In this document: in pieces, positions 1 through 4,378 of the stretch | Layout of the letters: each line of letters starts with the position of its first letter | Position numbering within the stretch: position 1 is the stretch's first letter | Source: Candidatus Aenigmatarchaeota archaeon | GTDB taxonomy: Archaea; Aenigmatarchaeota; Aenigmatarchaeia; QMZP01 | Length of the DNA: 5,153 nucleotides | Direction of reading: 5' to 3' | Assembly (NCBI GenBank): GCA_003663415.1 | Contig: QMZY01000073.1 | Location: 1-5,153, forward strand | Program-made: the position numbers and the translations under genes | Notes under the pieces: generated by a model | Seen by the model: only the letters and a program-made list of their open reading frames with translations | Told to the model about the DNA's origin: nothing | Database searches by the model: none

Positions 1-351
1 ACTTCTCTGTTTGGCGGTATGCCGAATCAGGCGACCGCACAGAGTCAGGGCGGACAGAACAGGTCAGAAGCTGTACACGAGGCATTCGAGGATATAATGA
101 ATATTCGAGGGCGGTCGGCTTATAGAATCGGGAGATGTGCAGAGGTCTATCTCTACAGGCTTGCGGATAGGATTGGCAACAACAACGGCTATGCATCGCT
201 TTGGGAGATTAAACACGCCCTGAACGAGCTTGGGAAAATTACTGACAGATACTTTGGGAACAATGATGGAAGGCTGGAACCAGATGAAATAGACAGGATT
301 GACAACCCAGGACTGAGGAGTATATTCAAGAAATACCATATACAATATTAA
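1..351 (+). CDS. Small protein with two degenerate EF-hand-like loops (5' end outside window)
   Basis: The frame is open from base 1 and ends at TAA 349-351. An ATG at 19 is available, but it has no convincing Shine-Dalgarno or TATA box, so the true start probably lies upstream and the gene is 5'-partial. Counting from that ATG there are 110 residues: a polar, Gln-rich start (about 1-20), then a helical, charged body. Two segments resemble each other: DRIGNNNGYASLWE (50-63) and DRYFGNNDGRLEPDE (76-90). Both have the Asn/Asp-Gly turn and the closing Glu of an EF-hand loop (N54, N56, G57, E63; N81, D83, G84, E90), but position 1 is hydrophobic (I52, F79) instead of Asp. Calcium binding is therefore uncertain; a structural helix-loop-helix repeat is equally possible. 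There is no signal peptide or membrane helix in the visible part. GC is about 47% by hand count, above the neighbouring genes. Family not recognised. Confidence 0.7.
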   Translation, partial: TSLFGGMPNQATAQSQGGQNRSEAVHEAFEDIMNIRGRSAYRIGRCAEVYLYRLADRIGNNNGYASLWEIKHALNELGKITDRYFGNNDGRLEPDEIDRIDNPGLRSIFKKYHIQY

Positions 352-370
352 ATATGTTGAAGCAAGAATT

Positions 371-390
371 CTGCGGGCTTTAGCCCGCAG
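371..390. terminator. Perfect 9-bp inverted repeat between convergent genes; terminator or dispersed palindrome
   Basis: CTGCGGGCT is followed by TT and then AGCCCGCAG, a perfect GC-rich hairpin (realistically 8 bp with a 4-nt loop). It starts 20 nt after the stop of the upstream plus-strand gene and ends 18 nt before the 3' end of the convergent minus-strand gene. The stem is far more GC-rich than its surroundings. On the plus strand an ATTTT tract follows at 400-404; neither side has a long U run. It could end both transcripts, or be one copy of a dispersed palindromic repeat. Confidence 0.6.
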
Positions 391-408
391 ATGCATAGTA
401 TTTTAAAC

Positions 409-1488
409 TTATAATAAACTCGCAGGGTTCTGGTTCCTAAAATATTCTTTCGCCCCAATAGTCCATAACTGCGGGTCGCAGCCTCCTTTTTTCACCCGAT
501 TTTCCTCTATAACAAATAATTCTGGGTCTGTGTCCAGATATTTCATAACCCTTGAACTAATCTCTTCTAACCGCTTTAAACCATGTTTTCTGGCTGCTGA
601 ATTAATTATTGCCTGTTCGAACGGCCAGACGGTGCCGGCATGGTATTTATCCTTTACCTGTTTTGCTGCTTTAGCATCGAGGGTTCTATATCCTGCAGAG
701 GTTTCTAGTGAAACAGAGGATTCTACAATACCTTCCAGCATTTCTTTAGAAACTTCTTCTTTCTCTAAGTAAAAAAGCACATGCAAGGAATCCGAACTCT
801 TTGCTTTAATACGTCCTTCCGAATCAATACCTATATAAAACCCGCCGTTTTCTTCATCATAAAGTTCTTTTAGACGCTCTATCATTTTTTCGGCTTTTTC
901 TTTCAAACTTCTTGAGCCGAGCAGTTTTGCAGCACTTCTTAAACCTTTGGCGTTCTGAACATGAGCGAGTGTGTAGACAACGGGATGCTTTGGTTTTCCA
1001 TTCTCTCTTCCTGTAATCTCTGAATCTTTCCAATAGGTTACACTCAGCCCGAATTCTTCAGCCCCAGAAAAACCGGGGTCTTCTATAAACAAACCATCTT
1101 TTATATGGGGAAGTATATATTCTATTGCTGCTCTCTCTATATGTTTTTCCTGTTTTTTTGCCAAAGTCTTGTCACCCGTAAGGGTTTGATAGACCTCATG
1201 AGCTATTAAAAACATAGCCGTGGTGTCACATGCATTAAAAAGAGTAGAATATCCGTTTATTTCAACACCGGGATATTCATGAAATATCTTCCCGGGTTCC
1301 TCTCCTGTGGAAGGATTTTTTCCCCTTCCTTGCAGTTTTGCACAAAAACTGAGCTGGTCAGAGAGCATTTTGGGATTTTGCATCAGAATACCAGATATTA
1401 TACTATCCCTTGAAAAATTTCTTGGAAACTGTGGAAGACCGGCTTTATAAAGTGTAAATCCTTGGATGTTTGTTTCAAGCCTTTTCAT
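409..1488 (-). CDS. Glycogen-debranching / glucoamylase-like six-hairpin glycosidase catalytic domain
   Basis: A 359-residue, apparently soluble protein with no signal peptide. It reads as the C-terminal amylo-alpha-1,6-glucosidase domain of archaeal/bacterial glycogen-debranching enzymes, an (alpha/alpha)6 fold that cleaves alpha-glucosidic bonds in glycogen-like polymers. Supporting segments in order: KAGLPQFPRNFSRDSI (15-30; the family usually has FGRDS), FNACDTTAMFL (84-94, matching the usual DAT/xxF segment), YWKDSE (152-157, with D155 a candidate acidic active-site residue), PVVYTLAHVQNAKGL (169-183), YHAGTVWPFEQAI (282-294) and GGCDPQLWTIGA (335-346). Full-length relatives normally carry an extra N-terminal beta-rich domain of some 200 or more residues, absent here. 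The start at 1488 fits the TATA box at 1515-1525, so the short form looks natural rather than truncated. Which acids are catalytic cannot be fixed by eye. The exact substrate is inferred: glycogen debranching, oligosaccharide trimming or a glucoamylase-like role are all possible. Confidence 0.8.
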   Translation of the reverse strand: MKRLETNIQGFTLYKAGLPQFPRNFSRDSIISGILMQNPKMLSDQLSFCAKLQGRGKNPSTGEEPGKIFHEYPGVEINGYSTLFNACDTTAMFLIAHEVYQTLTGDKTLAKKQEKHIERAAIEYILPHIKDGLFIEDPGFSGAEEFGLSVTYWKDSEITGRENGKPKHPVVYTLAHVQNAKGLRSAAKLLGSRSLKEKAEKMIERLKELYDEENGGFYIGIDSEGRIKAKSSDSLHVLFYLEKEEVSKEMLEGIVESSVSLETSAGYRTLDAKAAKQVKDKYHAGTVWPFEQAIINSAARKHGLKRLEEISSRVMKYLDTDPELFVIEENRVKKGGCDPQLWTIGAKEYFRNQNPASLL

Positions 1489-1514
1489 AATTTACACTTT
1501 TTTGCATGAGCTTC

Positions 1515-1525
1515 TTATATATTTT
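1515..1525 (-). promoter_or_regulatory. Archaeal TATA box for the glycosidase gene
   Basis: On the minus strand this reads AAAATATATAA, preceded by CACC. Its centre is about 30 nt before the ATG at 1488, so transcription should start about 4 nt ahead of the start codon, giving a leaderless or near-leaderless mRNA. No Shine-Dalgarno is present ahead of this start, which agrees. Confidence 0.6.
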
Positions 1526-1623
1526 GGTGTGCCAATTTAAATAAAGAACCTTACAGTTTCGGTTTCTTTCTGATAAACAGACTTTGTGAAGCGTGAAAAA
1601 AGAGAAAAACCTTCGCTAAAACA

Positions 1624-1630
1624 TTTTAAA
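1624..1630 (+). promoter_or_regulatory. TATA-like box for the exported-protein operon
   Basis: TTTTAAA is centred about 24 nt before the ATG at 1651, the spacing expected for a leaderless archaeal transcript. The bases ahead (GCTAAAACA) are A-rich, acceptable for a BRE. No Shine-Dalgarno precedes the ATG (AAAGAAAAGC). Together with the divergent TATA box at 1515-1525 this makes 1489-1650 a two-way promoter region. An imperfect inverted repeat (AAAGAACC 1543-1550, GGTTTCTTT 1561-1569) lies between the two boxes; its role is unknown. Confidence 0.5.
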
Positions 1631-1650
1631 CAAAAAACCAAAAGAAAAGC

Positions 1651-2226
1651 ATGAAGAAAAAACACACAGTATTGTTTTTGGTTTTGTTAGTGTTTGGTTT
1701 TTTGTATTTCCTGTTTTTGAGTTCATGTATGACCAGCAGCGCAGGAATCACGTATGATTTTGGTCAGGAAGGCTATGCGCAAATCCAGAAGAAAATCGGA
1801 TACTATGGAAAGGTTTTTGGAATCTGGCCAAATGAATACAAACTTAATTCAGGCAACACCATAAGAGTTGAATTCTCTGTTTTAAACAATGACACCAAGG
1901 AGCATTTTTTTGCTGTGAATGTTTATCCAAAAAGGGTGAGCAGTAACATATGCCCAAGCGGTGATGTGAATATATGCCTGATGCCTGACGGGAAAAAAAT
2001 AAAAACCTATTTGGAAAAATGGATAAGCATTGACAGAAATCCTGTTAAACTGAACGAGAACGCTCTGTGGCAAGGGTCTTTCCTGCTGAAAGCCTCAGAT
2101 GAAACAGGCAAAGGCAATTACACATTTGAGGTTGTGACGTGTTATGACACAGAATCAAAAAACTGTTTTAATGGAAGTGAAACTTTATGGGGAAAACCAG
2201 AAGAAATAAAACTGACAGTAAGCTGA
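1651..2226 (+). CDS. Exported membrane-anchored or lipoprotein-like protein with a beta-rich domain
   Basis: A 191-residue protein of no recognised family. Residues 2-4 are Lys, 6-23 form a strong hydrophobic stretch, and LSSC at 23-26 resembles a lipobox (C26 as possible lipidated Cys); an uncleaved N-terminal anchor is the alternative. The remainder (about 33-191) is polar and beta-rich, with IRVEFSVLNND (71-81) and WQGSFLLKASDE (140-151) resembling the alternating strands of Ig-like/CARDB-type surface domains. Four further cysteines form two close pairs, C101/C109 and C164/C172, suggesting disulfides outside the cell. Three N-glycosylation sequons occur (N80-D-T, N156-Y-T, N174-G-S). The 3' end overlaps the next gene by 40 nt in another frame, so the two are probably co-expressed. 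Expected location: outer face of the membrane. Function unknown; a surface or adhesion-type role is only inference. Confidence 0.85.
   Translation: MKKKHTVLFLVLLVFGFLYFLFLSSCMTSSAGITYDFGQEGYAQIQKKIGYYGKVFGIWPNEYKLNSGNTIRVEFSVLNNDTKEHFFAVNVYPKRVSSNICPSGDVNICLMPDGKKIKTYLEKWISIDRNPVKLNENALWQGSFLLKASDETGKGNYTFEVVTCYDTESKNCFNGSETLWGKPEEIKLTVS
2172..2179 (+). promoter_or_regulatory. Shine-Dalgarno inside the upstream gene, setting the start at 2187
   Basis: GGAAGTGA differs by one base from the consensus GGAGGTGA and sits 7 nt before the ATG at 2187, inside the coding end of the preceding gene. It supports the 40-nt overlap as a genuine coupled start, and contrasts with the promoter-proximal genes here, which lack such sites. 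Confidence 0.6.
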
Positions 2227-2639
2227 AAAGCAAAGAGTTAAGAGAATTTATAATATGGTTTTTTCCAGCCCTGTGCATATTATCCGTGTGGGGCTGGATT
2301 ATGTTTTTCAGGGATTTGGTTTCAGATTTTTCCTTGCTTCTCATGTTAATCACCGCAGGCATTGCTTTTCTTGTTTCCTTAAAAAAACCAAGTCTCATAT
2401 TCAACAGAAAGTTTATGTTTATAATGCTTGTTTTCATGCTGGTCGGTCTTGGAGGGTGGTTAAGCTATTTTTCAGGTTCTTTTGAATGCAAACTGTATAA
2501 GTGCGGCTGGGACATGTTTTGCGAAAAACCGTCAAACATGTGGATAAGAACAGTAACAGAGGACTGCAAACTTGCAACAAACACCATTTATTCGTGCAAA
2601 ACAATAAAAGGCGGCTGCCTGCTTATAGAGAAAAGCTAG
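2187..2639 (+). CDS. Three-helix membrane protein with a six-cysteine extracytoplasmic tail
   Basis: A 150-residue protein of unknown family. The first 19 residues are very basic. Hydrophobic segments fall at about 20-41, 47-65 and 75-96, with the basic KKPSLIFNRK (66-75) between the second and third. The positive-inside rule puts the N-terminus in the cytoplasm and residues 97-150 outside. That tail has six cysteines (C101, C106, C112, C127, C137, C144), an even number suited to three disulfides; a zinc-binding role is the alternative but less likely outside the cell. The start is supported by the Shine-Dalgarno at 2172-2179. Overlap with the preceding gene suggests translational coupling and a shared complex: both products expose cysteine-bearing domains on the outer face. 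No enzyme motif is visible. Confidence 0.8.
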   Translation: MGKTRRNKTDSKLKSKELREFIIWFFPALCILSVWGWIMFFRDLVSDFSLLLMLITAGIAFLVSLKKPSLIFNRKFMFIMLVFMLVGLGGWLSYFSGSFECKLYKCGWDMFCEKPSNMWIRTVTEDCKLATNTIYSCKTIKGGCLLIEKS

Positions 2640-2640
2640 G

Positions 2641-2649
2641 TTTTTCTTT
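2641..2649 (+). terminator. U-tract terminator after the two-gene operon
   Basis: TTTTTCTTT begins 2 nt after the TAG stop at 2637-2639 with no strong hairpin. This is the simple T-rich type of archaeal terminator. The next gene's TATA box starts 8 nt further on, so two transcription units meet here. Confidence 0.45.
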
Positions 2650-2656
2650 AAAAAGC

Positions 2657-2664
2657 TTATATAA
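2657..2664 (+). promoter_or_regulatory. TATA box for the YhfC-like gene
   Basis: TTATATAA is preceded by the purine-rich AAAAAG. Its centre is about 24.5 nt before the ATG at 2685, so transcription should begin at or next to the start codon. No Shine-Dalgarno is present in CAAGTTAATTTT, consistent with a leaderless mRNA. This is the clearest promoter in the window. Confidence 0.7.
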
Positions 2665-2684
2665 TTCTTAACCAAGTTAATTTT

Positions 2685-3437
2685 ATGGCAAACCCCTGGT
2701 TGTTGTTTTCTGGGATTGGAATGGTGCTTGTAGGTTTGTTTGCGGTTTTCTGGTGGAGAAGAAAAAGCAAAGTTGAATACAGATACTTTGTGTTTGGTTC
2801 TGTTGTCTGGGTGATTTGCACCCTGACCAAAGTTATTATAGACATTGGAACAAAAGGCCTCTTCGGTTTTCTTCAAACATACCCTGTTTTTCTTGCTCTT
2901 ATTGTTTCTGGACTCTATACAGGACTCAGGACAGGTTTTATAGAGTCTGGTTTTGCTTACCTTTTTGTATCCAAAACCAACATAAAAAAGAGGTTTGAAG
3001 AAGCAGTTGCTTTTGGAATAGGTTTTGGGAGCATAGAAGCTATAATCCTTGGAGCTTCTTCTTTTATAAGCATTCTTGTTTTTCTTTTGTATCCGCCGCT
3101 AATACAAACAGTTCCTGAAGCATACAGACAAGCGCTTATCACTGAATTAAATATGAATTCTCTTGTGGTTTTTGCTCCTGTAATTGAACGGATTATGACA
3201 ATTATTATTCATATATTTGCTTTTTCACTGGTTTTTTATGCTGTAAAGTCCAGAAACAACTTTTATCTGGTTTTTTCTGTTCTTTTTAAAGCCCTTGTTG
3301 ACGGGATTATACCTTTTTTATTGTATACCTTTCAGAAAAACACGCTTGCAGGTATATACAGCATAGAGAGCGTGGTTGTTTGTTTGGGAGTGTTTGCTTT
3401 TTTTGGAACAGAGCGAATGAGAGTCAAGTTCCAATAA
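2685..3437 (+). CDS. YhfC-like multi-pass membrane protein, possibly a divergent intramembrane protease
   Basis: A 250-residue protein with about seven hydrophobic segments (roughly 6-24, 35-53, 62-80, 107-135, 158-185, 193-215, 226-241). The pattern matches YhfC-type proteins, grouped with the CPBP/PrsW/APH-1 glutamic-type intramembrane proteases. Recognisable blocks: GFIESGFAYLF (84-94), where I recall family members having an EExxR-like motif; GIGFGSIEA (111-119, E118), usually GxGHGxxEA; ERIMTIIIH (168-176), keeping E168, R169 and H176; and KALVD (202-206), usually HxxxD. So E87, E118, the ER...H block and D206 remain, while the second Glu, the Arg and two His positions appear replaced (S88, A91, F114, K202). 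The family call is moderately firm; proteolytic activity is doubtful because of these changes, recalled rather than aligned. It has its own promoter and converges on the gene at 3481-3747. Substrate unknown. Confidence 0.75.
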   Translation: MANPWLLFSGIGMVLVGLFAVFWWRRKSKVEYRYFVFGSVVWVICTLTKVIIDIGTKGLFGFLQTYPVFLALIVSGLYTGLRTGFIESGFAYLFVSKTNIKKRFEEAVAFGIGFGSIEAIILGASSFISILVFLLYPPLIQTVPEAYRQALITELNMNSLVVFAPVIERIMTIIIHIFAFSLVFYAVKSRNNFYLVFSVLFKALVDGIIPFLLYTFQKNTLAGIYSIESVVVCLGVFAFFGTERMRVKFQ

Positions 3438-3440
3438 TTA

Positions 3441-3478
3441 AAAGGTTTAAAGTTTTGCAGAACTAAAATTTTACCTTT
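3441..3478. terminator. Imperfect hairpin between convergent genes, possible two-way terminator
   Basis: AAAGGT (3441-3446) pairs with ACCTTT (3473-3478), and inside it AGTT (3451-3454) pairs with AACT (3461-3464). The arm between contains TAAAATTTTA (3464-3473), giving U-rich RNA on either strand. It fills almost the whole 43-bp gap between the stop codons of two convergent genes. The stem is weak and AT-rich, so T-tract termination without a hairpin may be the real mechanism. Confidence 0.4.
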
Positions 3479-3480
3479 CA

Positions 3481-3747
3481 TCAAACCTCGTACCAATGCG
3501 GTATGCTTGAATATTTTGACCAGAGGTACTGTGCATGGTTTTTAAAATCTTCAGGGGTCATACCTTTCAGTGGAGTTTCAAAATCAACAGTATATGCAAA
3601 ACTGCCGTCATGCAGTTGATAAGAGCAGGCAAATATTTCTCCGTTTAATATATCTTTTTTTATTCTTGGATAATGAAACAGTAAACGTAAGGTAAAGTTA
3701 ATGTTATAGCTTACTTTATCTTTAAGCGTGAGATTCTTATTTTCCAT
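3481..3747 (-). CDS. 88-residue soluble protein of unknown function
   Basis: A short protein not assigned to any family. It is charged and aromatic-rich (HYPRIKKDIL 25-34, HWYEV at the C-terminus), has no membrane segment or signal peptide, and a single cysteine (C41). The middle, GEIFACSYQL then SFAYTVDFETP (36-46 and 49-59), looks like a beta hairpin, followed by a helix at about 65-79 (PEDFKNHAQYLWSKY). This reads as a compact alpha/beta domain. Coding is supported by balanced composition, the absence of a better frame on either strand, and a TATA-like box at the right distance from the ATG. It has no Shine-Dalgarno and stands alone, with a convergent gene downstream and a non-coding spacer upstream. 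Role not inferable. Confidence 0.7.
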   Translation of the reverse strand: MENKNLTLKDKVSYNINFTLRLLFHYPRIKKDILNGEIFACSYQLHDGSFAYTVDFETPLKGMTPEDFKNHAQYLWSKYSSIPHWYEV

Positions 3748-3768
3748 GCTAAACTATTGTTAAAAATT

Positions 3769-3776
3769 TTTAAATA
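3769..3776 (-). promoter_or_regulatory. TATA-like box for the 88-residue gene
   Basis: On the minus strand this reads TATTTAAA, centred about 25.5 nt before the ATG at 3747, again leaderless spacing. The surroundings are very AT-rich, so the exact box is less certain than at 2657-2664. Confidence 0.5.
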
Positions 3777-3810
3777 TTAAAGCAAAACTCCGAGAGTTTA
3801 ACCCGTGTTT

Positions 3811-3819
3811 GCTATAATT
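3811..3819 (+). promoter_or_regulatory. Possible TATA box in the 3748-3954 spacer
   Basis: GCTATAATT is centred about 25 nt before an ATG at 3840, the same geometry as the other promoters here. It stands in a less AT-rich part of the spacer, which makes it a little more notable. No gene of normal size follows, so it would drive either a tiny ORF or a small RNA. Confidence 0.25.
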
Positions 3820-3839
3820 GACAGAAGGGTCCTGAAGAT

Positions 3840-3902
3840 ATGCGTGTAGAGAAGCAGTCTAAACTCCAGTGTTTTTATCTTAACACAGCTATCAAGTTGT
3901 AA
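3840..3902 (+). CDS. Possible 20-codon micro-ORF or small RNA
   Basis: ATG 3840-3842 opens a 20-codon frame (MRVEKQSKLQCFYLNTAIKL) ended by TAA at 3900-3902. It lies 25 nt downstream of the TATA-like GCTATAATT. The peptide starts basic and has one Cys. Such a frame can occur by chance, and nothing shows translation. The same interval could instead be a short non-coding RNA: TAAACTC at 3860-3866 can pair with GAGTTTA at 3794-3800, though that partner lies ahead of the predicted transcript start. Treat as a candidate only. Confidence 0.2.
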   Translation: MRVEKQSKLQCFYLNTAIKL

Positions 3903-3930
3903 AAAACAAAAATAAAAAATAAAAAATAAA
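3901..3930 (-). terminator. Repeated U-tracts terminating the four-helix membrane-protein gene
   Basis: Read on the minus strand the stretch is a series of T runs broken by single A or G bases; on the plus strand, single T bases recur every 7 nt at 3913, 3920 and 3927 within A runs (a short TAAAAAA tandem). It begins about 25 nt after the stop codon at 3955-3957. Serial U-tracts without a hairpin are typical archaeal terminators. Confidence 0.6.
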
Positions 3931-3954
3931 GATTGCTGAAATACTGAATTGTTT

Positions 3955-4302
3955 TTAAGCTGATGTTTTTGCTATGTTATAAACAGCTTTCAAGGACACT
4001 ACCAAAGCAGCCGGTGTTACAAATGCTGCTATGTTCAATACCATTCCTGAAAGATATGTTCCAACATAAGGAATTGTGTCAAGTCTTGCTGTTCCTACTA
4101 CAAGCAAAGCGATTGCTGCGATTAAAAAAGGTTGCAATTCTTCGTCGCTAATGTTAAGGAATCCTACTATCAATCCGAGAATCACTAGAACCAATGTAAT
4201 ATAACCTGCTGATACCGTGTCCAGAAAACCTGCTGCAAGCCCTGCAATAATTGCTATGATAACGCCTAGGATGAAAGCCCATTCGCCTATTCTGTCATAC
4301 AT
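3955..4302 (-). CDS. Small four-helix membrane protein of a type seen in DPANN archaea
   Basis: I choose the ATG at 4302 (115 residues, MYDRIGEWAF) because AGGTGA lies 5 nt ahead. An in-frame GTG at 4309-4311 would add three residues but is itself part of that Shine-Dalgarno. Four hydrophobic segments at about 5-24, 32-50, 59-73 and 82-111 are joined by short loops, the main polar one being NISDEELQP (about 50-58). The layout IGEWAF, then GLIVGFLNI, then PFLIAAIALLVVGTA, then a last helix rich in Ala and Val resembles hypothetical membrane proteins I recall from DPANN genomes; this is memory, not a search. Function unknown. It lies 76 bp downstream of the SpoIIM-family gene on the same strand but has its own TATA box and terminator, so it is probably monocistronic. 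Confidence 0.8.
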   Translation of the reverse strand: MYDRIGEWAFILGVIIAIIAGLAAGFLDTVSAGYITLVLVILGLIVGFLNISDEELQPFLIAAIALLVVGTARLDTIPYVGTYLSGMVLNIAAFVTPAALVVSLKAVYNIAKTSA

Positions 4303-4307
4303 TATAT

Positions 4308-4313
4308 TCACCT
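4308..4313 (-). promoter_or_regulatory. Shine-Dalgarno AGGTGA selecting the ATG at 4302
   Basis: AGGTGA on the minus strand matches the 3' end of 16S rRNA and is followed by 5 nt and then ATG. The alternative GTG start overlaps it and has no site of its own. Confidence 0.6.
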
Positions 4314-4325
4314 ATATTATAATAT
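4314..4325. repeat. 12-bp perfect palindrome at the predicted transcription start
   Basis: ATATTATAATAT is its own reverse complement. It lies between the TATA box (4337-4344) and the Shine-Dalgarno (4308-4313), covering the expected transcription start near 4314. It could be a repressor operator or chance in AT-rich DNA. Confidence 0.35.
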
Positions 4326-4336
4326 GGCTTGCCACG

Positions 4337-4344
4337 TTTATAAA
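4337..4344 (-). promoter_or_regulatory. TATA box for the four-helix membrane-protein gene
   Basis: TTTATAAA is centred about 38 nt before the ATG at 4302. Transcription starting about 26 nt downstream would begin near 4314, leaving a leader of about 12 nt that carries the Shine-Dalgarno. An imperfect inverted repeat (ATTCGT 4350-4355, ACGAGAAT 4362-4369) just upstream may help end the SpoIIM-family transcript. Confidence 0.55.
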
Positions 4345-4378
4345 TAAACATTCGTCAATTAACGAGAATTTATATTTT

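Larger units (their letters stand above)
3748..3954. other. 207-bp spacer without a clear gene
   Basis: This gap holds, in order, the leftward promoter of the 88-residue gene, a small hairpin (AAACTC 3785-3790 / GAGTTT 3794-3799), a TATA-like box with the micro-ORF at 3840-3902, and an A-rich tract that is the U-rich terminator of the leftward membrane-protein gene. No tRNA cloverleaf, CRISPR repeat or clear C/D-box pair is recognisable. Confidence 0.5.

Noticed and set aside
64..396. A 110-codon minus-strand frame opposite the first gene
   Set aside because: It is antisense to the EF-hand-like gene, its 3' neighbourhood includes the palindrome, and its composition looks like a shadow rather than a protein.
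530..772. An 80-codon plus-strand frame inside the glycosidase gene
   Set aside because: It lies fully antisense to recognisable glycosidase motifs and has no promoter or ribosome-binding site.
1543..1569. Imperfect inverted repeat AAAGAACC / GGTTTCTTT as an operator
   Set aside because: It carries a bulge and a 10-nt loop in AT-rich DNA, so chance is likely; it is only noted under the promoter region.
2532..2876. A 114-codon minus-strand frame spanning the end of one gene and the start of the next
   Set aside because: It would cross the strong TATA box and U-tract at 2641-2664 and oppose two better-supported genes.
3820..3900. A tRNA or C/D-box guide RNA in the spacer
   Set aside because: No acceptor stem or T-loop is present, and the CTGA-like words are not paired with a matching C box at suitable distances.
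3901..3930. A-rich 7-nt tandem as a functional repeat array or origin
   Set aside because: Only two to three units of low-complexity sequence, better explained as a U-rich terminator for the minus-strand gene.
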